DNA of 64,000 bases from Blastomyces gilchristii SLH14081 (lineage: Eukaryota > Ascomycota > Eurotiomycetes > Onygenales > Ajellomycetaceae), in assembly GCF_000003855.2 (NCBI RefSeq), contig NW_003101679.1:938417-1002416 (forward strand), written 5' to 3'. Under the pieces are notes generated by a model that saw only the letters and a program-made list of their open reading frames with translations, did not search any database and was not told the origin of the DNA. Every line of letters begins with the position of its first letter. Position 1 is the first letter of the stretch. This document shows, piece by piece, positions 12,345 through 24,145 of the stretch. The translations under genes and the position numbers were made by a program.

Positions 12345-12875
12345 GTTGATAGTATCGTGATATGTATCCTTTTTACCCTGTACTACTACCCAACAGCTAG
12401 CTTTTATTTTTCAGTTCTATGTATTTGCCTACCTCATTAGGATACGGTATTTCATTTATGACATTTGTTATGCCATTTGTACGACGTAGCTTTTATAGGT
12501 TAAGTTTTCCTGAAATATCTTATATCCATTTTAATCTGTCCTCTCGTCCAAAATTCTTTAAAAGCGCTATGATACAGTAGATTTTTCGGGACGTAATCCA
12601 ACGGAACAAGAGAATGTCATGTTTACATGACATGATTCCAAGGTCGTGCGCCGCACGCTCTAAATCGTGGTGATTATAAGAACCCCTTTCAACGTCCCGG
12701 GAGAACCGAAATATACCTAATTGTCCTCTTCTCAAGATCACTCGCATTCGCAACATGGCGTGGCGAGTTATATATGCCCTCCAATTCATTCCCCCAATAT
12801 ATCCTCCACCGGCTTCCCCCTCATCCAAACACATGCAAAATATCCCAACACATGCAAAATATCCCAACCCTATCC
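12345..12875. other. Convergent 3' intergenic region
   Basis: Lies between the plus-strand RBM5-like gene and the minus-strand aim11 gene. It contains a perfect inverted repeat with 8-bp arms (ATGTCATG TTTA CATGACAT, 12614-12633). There is also a 19-bp tandem duplication of the motif cacatgcaaaatatcccaa near 12830-12868. Confidence 0.55.
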
Positions 12876-13469
12876 CTACCTCTCCTTCCCCCTCTCATTG
12901 ACATATTCCCGCTCCACCGCACTCCCTCTCTTCTCCTTCTCCGTCTTCCGATTCATCACACTAACAACCCATTCCTCCAACTCCTCCTCGACATCCTGCT
13001 CCGACCGTCCCGTCCCATCTATTCCCAACCCGCCCCTCACCTTCCGCCTCAAGTCTTCCATGGTATTAATGTCAAACGCGTACATTCCCGCCCCGACGCC
13101 AATCATTGCTACGCTGGCGACATTTATCGTTGCGATGTTGAGTGCTTCGAGGGCCTCGAGGGCTCCGTTAACAGGCGGTTGGTGGAAGGGAGCACTGGTG
13201 TACGTAGGCGGGAGTGAGCTCATGCGCTTGCGGAGCAGGGCGCGGCGGGTTATGATGGAGGAGAGGATGAGGAAGGCCGTGCCGCCGACGAGGAGCTTTG
13301 TAGAGTTTGGGATGCGGGATTTTTTGGAGGGTTGAAGTGTCAGTGCTGGTGGTGTTTGTGATTGGGACTGGGTAGTTTCATTGGGTTGGCTGGCGGTGGA
13401 CGACATTTTTGATAGCGGTGATGGCGCCGTTCCTGGCGATGGTGAGAAGCTAGGAATATAAGAAGCCAT
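12876..13469 (-). CDS. aim11: Altered inheritance of mitochondria protein 11 family
   Basis: A single 197-aa frame. A Ser/Pro/Thr-rich N-terminus (~1-55) precedes a membrane segment at ~57-76 (STKLLVGGTAFLILSSII), then RRALLRKRM, then a conserved segment GALEALEALNIATINVASVA. A second membrane segment is at ~117-133, followed by DINTMEDLRRKVR and an acidic/basic tail. The pair of membrane segments flanking the ALEALNIATINV motif is characteristic of Aim11. The family was named from a yeast screen for mitochondrial genome inheritance, and the molecular function is not established. A downstream in-frame Met at residue 22 (MSSTASQ) is a possible alternative start. Confidence 0.82.
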   Translation of the reverse strand: MASYIPSFSPSPGTAPSPLSKMSSTASQPNETTQSQSQTPPALTLQPSKKSRIPNSTKLLVGGTAFLILSSIITRRALLRKRMSSLPPTYTSAPFHQPPVNGALEALEALNIATINVASVAMIGVGAGMYAFDINTMEDLRRKVRGGLGIDGTGRSEQDVEEELEEWVVSVMNRKTEKEKRGSAVEREYVNERGKER

Positions 13470-14178
13470 GTAGAGGAATGAAGTGTAGTTTTGTTCACAT
13501 CGGGTTCGGTCTTGTCGGCTCTTCTTGAAATTGTGGTTGTTATTGGAGCCAATTGGGGATTAATACAAAAGCTGCGGGAGTAATAAATGATGGCAGTTGA
13601 AACTCCGAGCGGGAATTTGGAGTGCCCGATACCGTTTATCTAGTTTGGGTTAGCGTGACGCGGCCTTAGGAAAATCGTCCGAAGTTTCTCAAACAGGCAG
13701 TTCTCAACTTCGACAACTTCCATCAATTATACGTATCAACGCCCATCTCCTTGTTGATATAATAATTCCCCAGTCAACACTCCATCATAACTGGTGGTCT
13801 ACCACCATTTATCGCATCCTTGCGGCCTGGTCTATACTGGAATCGCACTTCTGATCACTGGAACGTGGACTACCTCCGCCCCACGCCAATTTGAGAACAA
13901 ACCGCCCTCCAGGCTAAATAGACTATTTTGATCTTGGACAACTAGGGGGGAAAGAAACAAATAAAGATTTTGGCAAGTTTAATACTTAGGGATCATGGTT
14001 TTTTGCAAATGCGCTACTACGAACAGCTACCTGCTTGCAAAATCAAACAAATTACATAACAGTCGGGCAAACCAGGAATACGTGTGACACCGAAAGGAAT
14101 GTACATGTACGTGTACATGTACATGAATTCATCTTTCCTTCGGATTTGTTCACAGTTATGCGCCATCAACTAAGGGTG
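13470..14178. other. Intergenic between two minus-strand genes
   Basis: Contains the aim11 promoter and the 3' region of the GNAT gene. A short GTACAT-type microsatellite is at about 14101-14125. No gene recognised. Confidence 0.5.
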
Positions 14179-15063
14179 TCAACCAATCAGTTTGGCTTCT
14201 TTATGCAACTCCCACATGATGCAGGGTCCAAGTTCATCCACACGCTTGTCGACCTGTTTAAATCCACATTTCATTAAAACCCGATTGCTGGCCCCATTTA
14301 AAGCGTCGGTAACGGCATGCAGGACCAAGTCATTCTTAGGCTTTGACAGTGGATCACTGTTATTCTCTGGGTGAACTGTGGCAGCAAATCCCCACCATAC
14401 GTCGATGGCGGCCCGAACGGCTTCGGTTGCATATCCTTTCCCCCAGTAGTCGGGATGTAAGAGGTATCCAAGTTCGGTCCCGTCGTTTCTTTTGTAGAAG
14501 CCAATACACGCGATCGCCCGGCTTAAATTGGAAGCTTCGAACACAGTTAAACCGAGGGCGTCCGGTCGGTTGACCTTAAGCAGATGTTCCTTGGTGGCAG
14601 CGATGTCGGCGTCAGGGACCCTAGTGCTACTGTTGGATGTGAGTGTTATTCTCTAGTTGATACCCATTGCACTCGCTTTCTATAGACCAACAGCGGATAG
14701 GAGTGCGAACTGGGACAAGAGAAGGGCAATAACATGTGCTTTGCTATCTACAAAAGCATAATGATCGGAGTGCATGGGGAAGGGAATCGGCGAAATATAC
14801 GGGTATTGGAGAAAAGCCAATTTCTTTCGCGAGAGGAGGGGGTTCATAAGCTCAAGCAAATGTGCGGTTCAATGTTACCTCCACTTCATGACATCCATCC
14901 GTGAACGGATAGCAAATATATCGTTTGCATCCAACTCGGGAACCAAATGTCTCATGAACAATCTCGATGTTCGGATTTCGAGTGGGACGTCAGAAATCGG
15001 GGCCGCATGCTGAGGTTCAGCGGTGGTCGTTGGTTCTGAGCCGTTTTCCATTTTCGGGCTCAA
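14179..15063 (-). CDS. GNAT-family N-acetyltransferase
   Basis: Two exons on the minus strand: 14879-15063 (codons 1-62) and 14179-14629, giving 211 aa. The join restores VMKWSSTRVPD, a typical early segment of fungal GNATs. Exon 2 carries the acetyl-CoA binding motif A (LHPDYWGKGYATEAV) and the late NRVLMKCGFKQV segment common to RimJ/RimL-like GNATs. The reaction would be acetyl transfer from acetyl-CoA to an amine, with substrate unknown. The implied intron (14630-14878) is 249 nt, longer than others here, with gtaaca donor and caacag acceptor; I found no extra coding exon in it. The N-terminus is hydrophilic, so the protein is probably soluble. Confidence 0.8.
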
Positions 15064-16533
15064 CTAAAATTCAGACTTTCAAACGCAATTCGGAATTGAT
15101 TTATTATTATCGATGGCCAGTTTCACAGTCAGCGGTTGTCCGGCTACCATGATCCACCAGTTCTGAAGATCTCGAACCTTTGCGAGAGATGAAATGAGAC
15201 AGAACATCGTGGTGGGCGGGGAAGCGCCAAACCGCGATGAGGAGTGTCGCCAAATCGACACGAGATTTCCTTGGCATGACTCAAGTTGCCAACGGGATAA
15301 GTGTTGATATCGTCGCTTCCAGGTCGGAGACTTATCCGCATTCGTCCGGTCAATATTAATTCTCGACGTCAGCGAATGCCGGCGAACAAGTTTTTCCGGA
15401 ACGGACATGTCAGGTTGAACATGGTCCATGTCAGATTTAAGCTGCGTCACAAGTTCACAAAAGCTGTTTGAAAGCGCGTCATTTGTGAGCTTACGGCCGA
15501 TAGTTGATCAGCCCGACCAAGCCTTGGTGTGATGGCTTGGCAAGGGATGCCCAAGCTCCGAGCTTGTTGGCGGGCATCTCAGCCCTGCAAGGTGGCTGAA
15601 TGCTTTCCCAACGGTGTCTGATGCTTCTTGCTGCTGCTAACAGTCATGGACGCATCCCCGTGCAACATCAGCTTGCGTATCTCAATGGGTGGATGATAAT
15701 GGGGAGGGAATCGTTCGCTTCATTAATCTAAAACATATTATTGCTTGCCCACCTTGCTCTCGCTATAACGAGGTGTGAGGTTGTGACTTTGTTGGTGCAT
15801 TATCAATTATTCAGGAACTTCTGGGGCTCCTTGAATTTTGTGAGACTATTTTCTTTTTTATCTCGATCTTTTTTTAGCGAAAACTCCATTGGAGGTCAGC
15901 ACCATTGAGGGCAGCTCAGCTCCCCGCTTGAGAAGCCAATGGAGAATAATGATTGACATAAATTCCGCACGATATGCACCTGCTAACCAGAACTAGGTCT
16001 TCGAGACATGTCGGGCCTTGTAGCAAACCAAACAGAACCATCGCCTAGATTAATTAACTTCGAGGGACAAGGGGTCCAGATAAAAACTGCCCCTTCAAAA
16101 AACTCCATGGAAGCTCTATGAAGGCACGTCAGAGCTACTTGTTAGCGGGCTTATTCATACTGGTTTGACTTATTCAGCCAGGACACATGCGGCACGAGCC
16201 CGGGCATCTCACATTTGACGAGCAAGCAAAAACTTAGATTGACCAATAAAACGAGTCTAAACCATCCTATGACTAGCGATTTCAAGGTCGACCTTGTTTA
16301 CGCTAACACCTCATCTCCTAATATTTTGAGCTATTTTTATATTCTTGCTCCAGGGGCTTTCTCGACGGCATATATATCCCTTCTCTATTTAAGAGCATTG
16401 GTCCTCACTTCTGACTTCCTCAGTTCCTGGGTATCAAATTGAACGACAGAGATAAAATAGCCAGCCCTATTTGTATACTCCCTTCTTTTTATTTCAATTC
16501 CTATTTCCCCGCAAAAGACCCAGATTGCCAGAG
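15064..16533. other. Divergent promoter region, no gene recognised
   Basis: Separates the minus-strand GNAT gene from the plus-strand RTA1-like gene. A 123-codon minus-strand frame at 15079-15450 sits immediately upstream of the GNAT start but has no recognisable domain. No repeats seen. Confidence 0.45.
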
Positions 16534-17778
16534 ATGGGAAGATTTAGCGACTGCACAGAGATAACTCTGCAATGCCCTGTTGAGGCGACTATCTATGGGT
16601 ACCAGCCTAATCCGGTAGTCAACCTGATATGCCTTATTATCTTTGGGGTACTATTTTTTGTTGCCGTTTGGCAGACCATCAAATACAAGACATACTCATT
16701 CGGGATTGCTATGTCTGTAGGCTGTTTGGGTGAAGCCATAGGTATGTTCAACCAGATCTTCGATTGGACCGGTAGATGGCTGACTCATATCTTACTGATT
16801 TATCTTGAACAGGATATGGTGGCCGACTCATGCTCAATAGAAACCCCTGGGACTCCATTGGTTTCCAAATCCAGATCTGCACTCTCATCATCGCACCGTC
16901 ATTCTTCACTGCCGCCATATACCTCACGCTAAAACATATATGTCTCGCTTTGGGGCCTCATCTATCAGTCATAAAGCCATGGCTCTATACGTGGATATTT
17001 ATCAGCTTCGACGTGCTATCCCTTACGCTCCAGGGTATTGGTGGCGGCCTCGCATCAAGTGGGGAGACCGAATCAGACAAAGATATGGGAGCACAAATCA
17101 TGCTTGCTGGTATCGTGTGGCAAGTCGTCACATTGATTATTTTCGGTGGTTTGGCAGGGCACTTCTTCTGGCGCCTGCTTGGCGAAGGTGGCCGCCGAAT
17201 GACCGTCGAGTCTCAGAAAGTGTGGGGGAACACAAAATTCAGAAGGTCCCTCATTGGCTTGGGTATTTCATTCTTCATGATCTTTGCTCGATGCACTTAT
17301 CGGTATGTCTGCATCTACCTGACTTTGGGCTACCCTTTACTCCTACTTCCCTCTCAGCTTTTACTAACAGAACCTTGCAGAATCGCCGAGATGGTCGGAG
17401 GATGGGCCAATCATATTATGCAAGACGAAGTCTCATTTGTGATTCTAGAAGGAGTGTACGTTTCATATTTCTTGCCTTCCATCTTATATTTACCTCCCTA
17501 ATCCTCTTAAAGAGATCAACGAAACTAACCAGTTACCGCAACATAGTATGTGCATAATCGCTGCCATTCTTCTTACTGTCTTCCATCCAGGCACCCACTT
17601 CCCTCAAATGCGAACAGATTATCAGAAGAGCGTTGACCAGTTCTCGATGGTTTCGCGCCAACAAACTGAAGCCGCATATGTCGAAGTTGACCGCCAGCCA
17701 CTCATCGATGGTCAAAATCAAGATTCGGAATACCGAGGCGGCCTAGCGCCAGGCGCCATGGTGCCTCCTGCGCCGTGA
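16534..17778 (+). CDS. RTA1-like seven-helix membrane protein
   Basis: Four exons (16534-16741, 16813-17302, 17381-17455, 17547-17778), 334 aa. Seven hydrophobic segments are visible, with the RTA1 signatures: GYGGRLML near the second helix, APSFFTAAIYLTL, the loop-helix segment DVLSLTLQGIGGGLAS, and EGVMCIIAAILLTVFHPG at the last helix. RTA1/RSB1-type proteins are fungal plasma-membrane proteins linked to resistance to 7-aminocholesterol and to sphingoid-base or lipid movement. The transported molecule cannot be read from sequence. The N-terminus has two Cys (SDCTEITLQC) that could form an outward disulphide. The tail is short and polar. Confidence 0.9.
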
Positions 17779-18453
17779 GCGGGACAAGATCGCAGACCGA
17801 ATTGCTGTAGGATATTGGCTTAACCGACTGATGGGCTTTATGACAAATGGTTTTTCTTTCTAATTACGGGCATGAGATATGAACGAACATAAGGAGTTAT
17901 TTTCTTTTATCCTTGATTGAATGTCCTAGACTCTGATATTTTTTCTCTATATCAATGCTGTGGTAGAGCGAAATCACATGTTTTCCCTCAAATTTACTAA
18001 CCAAAACCTATTTCATTCCGGTGGGATTATAAATGTGATATGTTGAAAGAAAACAAGCTACACGAATCAGTTACTTAGAAAGGAATGAGGACAAAGGTAA
18101 ATTGTTAGAAGAAAATATATCACCCTATATTGCGCCATCGCTCGTCTATCATGAGATGAGAGAAGTGCGTTAAAACAAAAATCGAAAAAATTTCGGCTCC
18201 ATAGTTCTCGTATCATTCGTTGTATATCGTTCATTATCGTCATTATCGTTGGTCATGAGTTGTGATACCTGGGGTAGGGTGTGAGGCCCCAAGTGTGAGA
18301 AACAGTCGTGTTCATCTTCCAATCTCAGAAGAAAACCAAAATAAAAACATAAAACTCCAAAGTATGAAATATGCAACTCTAAATCCACCTCCATCACACC
18401 TTGTTCGATACTGGAAAGTCAGAAGGGGTATCCATGTAACTTCGAAATAAGTA
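17779..18453. other. Convergent 3' intergenic region
   Basis: AT-rich segment between the ends of the RTA1-like gene (plus) and the DUF3433 gene (minus). It contains likely 3' UTRs. No other feature seen. Confidence 0.5.
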
Positions 18454-20953
18454 TCACACAACCCCAGAACCATCGTCCAGTGTGACGAACATCTCGACTT
18501 GGCCGACTCTCCGCAGCCGATCAATCCCAAGATGTTCCTGCCCGTCACGGCCATGGTACAAGCCAAACGCATATAGCGCTTTTTCGCCCTCCCCAGGTGG
18601 CGCTACAATCACTCTAGTTACCAGATCTGCTTTCGTCCTCGGCTGGCGGAATACCTTATCCGATAGAAGAGGACTCTGGTAAAGGAAACTGATAATATCC
18701 GCGTACGAGTAAATGGCGTGGGGGAGGTAGCGTTTACGCCGCGGCCAAAGAACGAGGAATGAGAGGGCATAAACGATCACGAATGCCATTAGGGTGTAGT
18801 ATGCAGGCAGAAAAGTGGAGATACGGATTTGATCCTGATCGGGGTAGTAGCGGGCCATGAAAACGCCACCTGCGAGGACGGGGATAGCAAGTGACGCAAG
18901 GCTCATGAAAGAGGTGTATGCGACCTTGTAATGGCCGGTGCTGAGGGCGAGGACGGTGACTTCTAACGGTAAGCAAGACGGGTAGTTTAGCAGGAGGCTC
19001 CTCTCAGCAAGAGCACCATTGGGGGATGAGAGGTCGCAAAACGGTTGGACGGCGCGGAAATATTGGTCGATTGGTTGCCAGAGGAGGAAGAGAACTATTC
19101 CGATCAGAGACGGAATGAAGCTGTACAGGAAGTTGGAGGAGGAGAAACTAGTTGACGAGGGTAGTGTAGGTAAGAGAGGGTCGAATCCGTCTCTGATGGG
19201 TTGCTTTACGAACGTGACGACGATGAAAGCAATCATCAAGACATTTGCGATGACGATCCAAGCAACAACGTACGTATCCCTTAAAAACCACTCTGTCCAG
19301 CGATATCGAACGAATGGAGAGTGTATGTTCCTTTCGAAGGAGTCCTTGTTGTTGAGGTGTTGTCGCTCGCTGTCGGCATGTTCGGGAGCGGAGGTTTGGG
19401 ATTCCCGTTTCGGATTGGAAGGTGATTTCTCCCCCATTGCGCTCTCCTCGCCAATGCCATAGAGAAAGTCCTGGTCATTGACGTCTGAGGACCAATATCC
19501 CAAACGTAGTGTACTAGGTAATAGGTCCTGCTCAACGGCCTGAGAAATTTCAGTCCGATGAAACTGATCTAGCACGTTAGACTTTTGAATCAGGGGGATT
19601 ATATCGGCAAGACAGACGGGATCCCAAAGAAGCCCGCTTTCTCGCCAGTTAAAACGAAGCATAATCCCTAGCACTGCCATGGCGAGCAATCCATAAAGCG
19701 CAATCAGCGTTCCGGCTACACCCCGAGTAGTCGCCCATTGAAACCTTTCGACCTGGTCGTAGTAGCGAGCTACGAACAGCGAACTTTGTAGCGGGATAGT
19801 AAGAATATTAACTGCCCATACTATGGCGAGGAAGTTTCCAGTCAGCCATTCACCGTGGAGGAAAGGCGTGATATCCGGAAACAAGAAGTTGCGAGGCAGG
19901 ATCCGAATCTTTTGCAGAGCATTCTCAGATCCACGACCTGACGCTAACATTGTCAGGGGAAGGATTCGATAGATAGCAGACTGCACGACAAACAGCCAAA
20001 GTGTAATTAAAATGGCAAGTAGCGATGGTAAAAATTGAACCACAAAATATCGCGAACCACCCAACCCATCGTAAGCCCATAGTCCGGCATGTTGCTGAGA
20101 CCAGACGATACAAAATATGAGCGCTGCCATCATGGTGAGACAGACAGTAGTTAATGAAATAAGAGCTAGAGGTCGGAGGGCTAGAGGAACGAAGTTAAGC
20201 GGTGGATATTGGTGACCTTCTGAAGGGGGTGTTACTGGAAGCAGTATATTTGAAACTATGCCGTTAAGTTAGTCTCTTCGGCAGCTAATATGAGGCGAGC
20301 AATGGTCTAGCTTACCTGGTGTGTCGCAGCGGTCTAATAGTTGGGGCTCCTTTTTTTGTTGCTCCACGGGCTGTGTCGTGGTGGTGCTGGTGTAATATCC
20401 CAGGCCTTCATCTGGGATGATACGTTCAACAGGATACTCAGTGCTGGCAACCGAGCCATGTCGTCCCTCTCCAAGTAATTCTTCATCACGAGTTAATTGA
20501 TCGATAGCGAATCTAATGTACGGCATATCATCCACGCCGGGTGATGGTGTTCCACTTTCTGTTACCCTAGCACCATCTTGAACATCCGGGGCGATGTATT
20601 TTTGTCTGGGGGGTTGTTCGGGGTCACGGGTTATTCCGCTGCTACCAGCTGTTCCGGTTATATCGTCTTGGGTAGTTCGAGAGGACATGTTGGGAGATGG
20701 AGAAGATTTTCGAGTGGGAGGAGTTGCATATCGCACAACTGTGACTTTGCTGTTATTTGAAGCTTGGGAGATGTCAGAGAAAGAATAATAGTCGTCTGAG
20801 GCAGCGATGGATTGCTGGGATGAGGAGTGAATTAATTGAGGCTGGTTAGCTATGCAAAACTCTGTCAGCATAAATATTCGCCTAGCAGGGAATATTACCA
20901 TGCGCTAACTTACATTTTACAGCTTTCAAGTTGGCGGGAACTGGTTGGGGCAT
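18454..20953 (-). CDS. DUF3433 family large membrane protein
   Basis: Three exons on the minus strand: 20914-20953, 20316-20849 and 18454-20255, all with GT-AG introns, 791 aa. The first ~200 residues are hydrophilic and Ser/Thr/Pro-rich. The remainder alternates long hydrophobic helices with the conserved pattern of fungal DUF3433 proteins: YFVVQFLPSLLAILITLWLF, then a helix followed by RFNWRESGLLWDPVCLADII, and a second half that repeats the same plan (SFIPSLIGIVLFLLWQPID). The internal duplication suggests two related halves. Function is unknown; the family is confined to filamentous fungi as far as I know. The small first exon (MPQPVPANLKAVK) is inferred from frame and splice consensus. 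Confidence 0.82.
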
Positions 20954-22092
20954 GACCGGTCGTTATTACTAGGGGGTATATAGAGAGCAATCCAAAAATT
21001 GTAGTAAAATAGAAACATGCAAATCAATATGCCATTGAAATACAAAAGCTCATGAAAATAAATCCGGTTCCGTCGGGACTGCTGGTATTAATGGGTCCTT
21101 GAGTGGCAGGTTTGACACGATAATTAATGATATGCGGTGGTTGGTGACTGGCGGGCTGGGAGGTTGGGCGAGCGCCCAGCTTCCCAGCCACCAAGCCAAC
21201 GCCGTGGCAGGCTCTTATTTGCGAGTTACAAACGCGATTTTGTGACCACTTCTACTGCCCTATTTTGGGCTGTCTCATATCTATGTGATTAGATGTGATT
21301 GCAGAGGATTCCCAGCCCCTCAAAACTGCCCATCCTCCATACAAACAATAAACAATGCAGAGAAATGACGTTGGCGGTAAAAGCCGCACAGACCAACCCT
21401 CCGATCACGGGAAGACCTAATCTCTAACCTAGTGCTATTTAAGCTTAGTGGATCGCAATCCCGGCCCAAACCAAAACCTTAAATATGGACTGTGGGGCAC
21501 AGGCACCACAGCCCCACGAGGCCGTCGCTGTCCGGACTTTGGGGCAACCTGACGATGAAATAAATCTGAGCCTGAATTCCATGAAATCCAGTGAGCAAAA
21601 TGTCTTTCTATAGCGCGCGGGTCTTAGGCTGGTCGTCATCGGAATGCCTTCATTAAGATTTTTTGACACCGCACCCCTTATGGACTAATTTGTAGCATGG
21701 TAGGGACGCCTTCAAATTTGGGTTTCCTACCTCCTATAGATACCCTTGACCTCGCTAAGTGCGCCACTTGACCTCGTTATGTAAGCTGACCTCGCAAATG
21801 TGGTGTGCGGCCTAGACTGGCCGGCGGGACCATGAATTTCACATTTGGTCCCATTTGGTCTGGTCCCATACATTTCTTGGTGTGAGTCCCACCAGAACTG
21901 TATAATTTCGGTTTGCGTTGAGCTGGCCGCTTCGCGCCCGCCGCGCCGCGCTTGCCCCGTTGCCGCCTGGCGCCCTCCCCATCCGGGCATGGCCTCGCCC
22001 GTTCGGGTCTGGCGTCGTCTGTTCCGGGCTTAGACTCCCGCTCGCCGCGTCGGTGGGCCGTGACATCACAGTCATCAGGCCTGTCTGACACC

Positions 22093-22100
22093 TATATAAA
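22093..22100 (+). promoter_or_regulatory. TATA-like box (TATATAAA)
   Basis: A clean TATATAAA lies ahead of a long C/T-rich stretch (22101-22200), the usual layout of a fungal core promoter with a pyrimidine-rich start region. The transcript it would drive is not identified. Confidence 0.35.
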
Positions 22101-22519
22101 CCTCCTCCGGCTCCCACTTTCTTCCACGGCCTTGCTCTTCCTTTTTCAACTTTCTCATTTCTTTCTCTCCTGTGCTCACCGACCCAGCCCCCCCCCCTGG
22201 GTCCCCCGGTGCTAATGGCGCCACCTCGCACCCCCTTCTTCCTTCTCACCCGCCTCATTGGCTCGCTACCGATTGCCGACGATGCCAGTGCTGCCGTCGC
22301 ATTCGCTTCGCTCCGCTCCGGCGCCTGGGCCGGGTCCTGCATGGAGGGACCTGCCATGCTGTGCTGATTCTTGCTGGCGGATGTGCCAGCAGACCGGCAG
22401 CCAGGCACCTGCACTGTGAGGCCCGTTTACCGTCCGTTTCACCTCATGTCCCTTCTCACGAAAATCACTGGGAAGAGGTGCCTTGAGACCTTTGAGACCT
22501 CCCTCTCCTCCGACCAGCC

Positions 22520-23617
22520 ATGTGTACTGCGTGGGTTTCTTTTTCCCTCTGTCAGCCACAGGAGAATCCAAATGAGCTGCACCTCTGTACCGGAAATTAC
22601 CTGTCTGAGAACAACGTCCTTCAACCCCGCTTCTGCGACGCGTTTTCTCCCTGTGCTCAAACTGCAACCCATGATGGAAAAAAAGCGCCTTGCATGCTTG
22701 CTCCACCTCTGTGCTTAGTTCGCGAAGGATCGCCGTGTGTTTCATTCCCCTCACTTGGGCCAGCTGTCAATGGCAAAAATCCCTCACCCCAACGGACGCA
22801 GGCAGTGAGCGTCAGGCCCGTCTTATGTGGCACCCGGTGCGTATGCACCTCGGCCGGGTTTCCTGCATATGGAAGCCTTGTTCATTCTAGATCTCACCAT
22901 TCTCACCACTCCCACCACCATCCCAGCAACTCGGTGAATCGGAGAGAGATGATTGAAGGGCCTTTCCAATGTAAGGGAGGTCGCCCCCGTCGCAGCTATC
23001 TCCGCGGTGACATGGAGCTGCGCCTTCTTCTTCCCCTTTCAATCATTTCAACCCCAGTGACAATTGTGATACTTGTTTGGTCCGGACCAAGGGGATCTTG
23101 CAATGATTTGCATCTTCAGCCTTTCCAGAGAAACCTGGTGAATTCACAAGAGAAGACGGGTAATTTCTGCAACAGTGGCTCTCAATCTGATAGTCAAATT
23201 TCGAGATCCCTGCGCGACTCAGCCGCTCCTGATCATTGCATGCAACGACGGTTGGTACATGGGACGGGGAAAAGAAAAAAAAAAAAGGATCAAGAATGCA
23301 GAGATAGAGGGGCAGATCTTGTGAGGGCCGCGCTCTCTCTGACAGTTTCTCCAGAGGCAGATTCGAATTTTTCCTGCACGCGAATCGGCCGTCTCATACA
23401 CTTCAAAGTCTGCCTTGCCGTGGGGCCGATAACCGTATCCGGAGAGTTACCTCGATCCGTGGCGAGGCACCACTGCCCAGCTGACGTGGCTTTGATGAAG
23501 AATACATATAGCGCAAAATCGCATCAGAGAACAATTGACCAGCGAACTCCTTTGCTTTCTATCTTTGCTTTTTTCTCCCAGGGTGTGAATGATTCCTCGA
23601 GCAGGAGCAGAAGATGA
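22520..23617 (+). CDS. Hypothetical ORF, 365 codons, no recognised domain
   Basis: The longest open frame in the 21-24 kb region. The product is Cys-, Ser- and Pro-rich at first, contains a short His/Ser run (HHSHHSHHH), one hydrophobic segment (LLLPLSIISTPVTIVILVW) and a Lys cluster (GKRKKKKD). Nothing matches a family I know, and other frames over the same DNA are also open. It follows the TATA-like box at 22093 by about 430 bp. I list it only because its length is unusual for chance in this base composition. Confidence 0.2.
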   Translation: MCTAWVSFSLCQPQENPNELHLCTGNYLSENNVLQPRFCDAFSPCAQTATHDGKKAPCMLAPPLCLVREGSPCVSFPSLGPAVNGKNPSPQRTQAVSVRPVLCGTRCVCTSAGFPAYGSLVHSRSHHSHHSHHHPSNSVNRREMIEGPFQCKGGRPRRSYLRGDMELRLLLPLSIISTPVTIVILVWSGPRGSCNDLHLQPFQRNLVNSQEKTGNFCNSGSQSDSQISRSLRDSAAPDHCMQRRLVHGTGKRKKKKDQECRDRGADLVRAALSLTVSPEADSNFSCTRIGRLIHFKVCLAVGPITVSGELPRSVARHHCPADVALMKNTYSAKSHQRTIDQRTPLLSIFAFFSQGVNDSSSRSRR

Positions 23618-23743
23618 GGGAAAAGGATGAGAAACTATCACTTGATTTCAGTGTCAACAATTTGTCCTTGCTCTGCTTGTAGCTGGGATAGCTGAAACTG
23701 AATTCTTCACCCTTTCACTGATGCAAAGAATGTACATAGAGTC

Positions 23744-23752
23744 TATATAAGA
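23744..23752 (+). promoter_or_regulatory. TATA-like box (TATATAAGA)
   Basis: TATA-like motif upstream of a C/T-rich leader (about 23830-24060) that ends near the first recognisable codons of the decayed Myb-like gene at about 24146. The spacing is compatible with its original promoter. Confidence 0.35.
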
Positions 23753-24145
23753 GGCCTGCTTTCCCGGTCTGTTTGAATGTGAGAGAATGAATCATATACA
23801 CTGTGAAGTTTAACACTCACCAGCTATGATTTCCCTTCTCTAATAATCATGGCTGTGAATATGAACTTCATCATCCTGTACTGCTCACTTCTCTTCAAGT
23901 CTCTCAAGCCTCTCCAGCCTCTCCCCATCAAACCCTCTATTTGTGAACATCATCTTTCCCAGCTCACTTCTATGCCCTCAGCACAATTCATTATTTCTGA
24001 ACCACTATTTAACACTCATTCATCTCCCTGGCCCTCTCTTCCCTTCTGTAGAGATACTCTAAGTGGCCTGAACAGCCAGATCAGTGTTTGAGCATCAAAC
24101 ACTCTGTTGAACAAGTTCAATACTGAGCTGGAACATCTGGACATC

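Larger units (their letters stand above)
20954..24145. other. 3.2-kb stretch with no firmly supported gene
   Basis: Begins with the promoter of the minus-strand DUF3433 gene. From about 21.7 kb it becomes GC-richer and contains many overlapping open frames on both strands with no recognised domain. Two TATA-like boxes are listed separately. Codon content differs among overlapping frames with no clear winner. It may be the leader or promoter of the decayed Myb-like locus that follows, or an old mobile-element remnant. Confidence 0.4.

Noticed and set aside
15079..15450. 123-codon minus-strand frame directly upstream of the GNAT gene
   Set aside because: No domain or family resemblance, and the position fits the GNAT promoter or leader.
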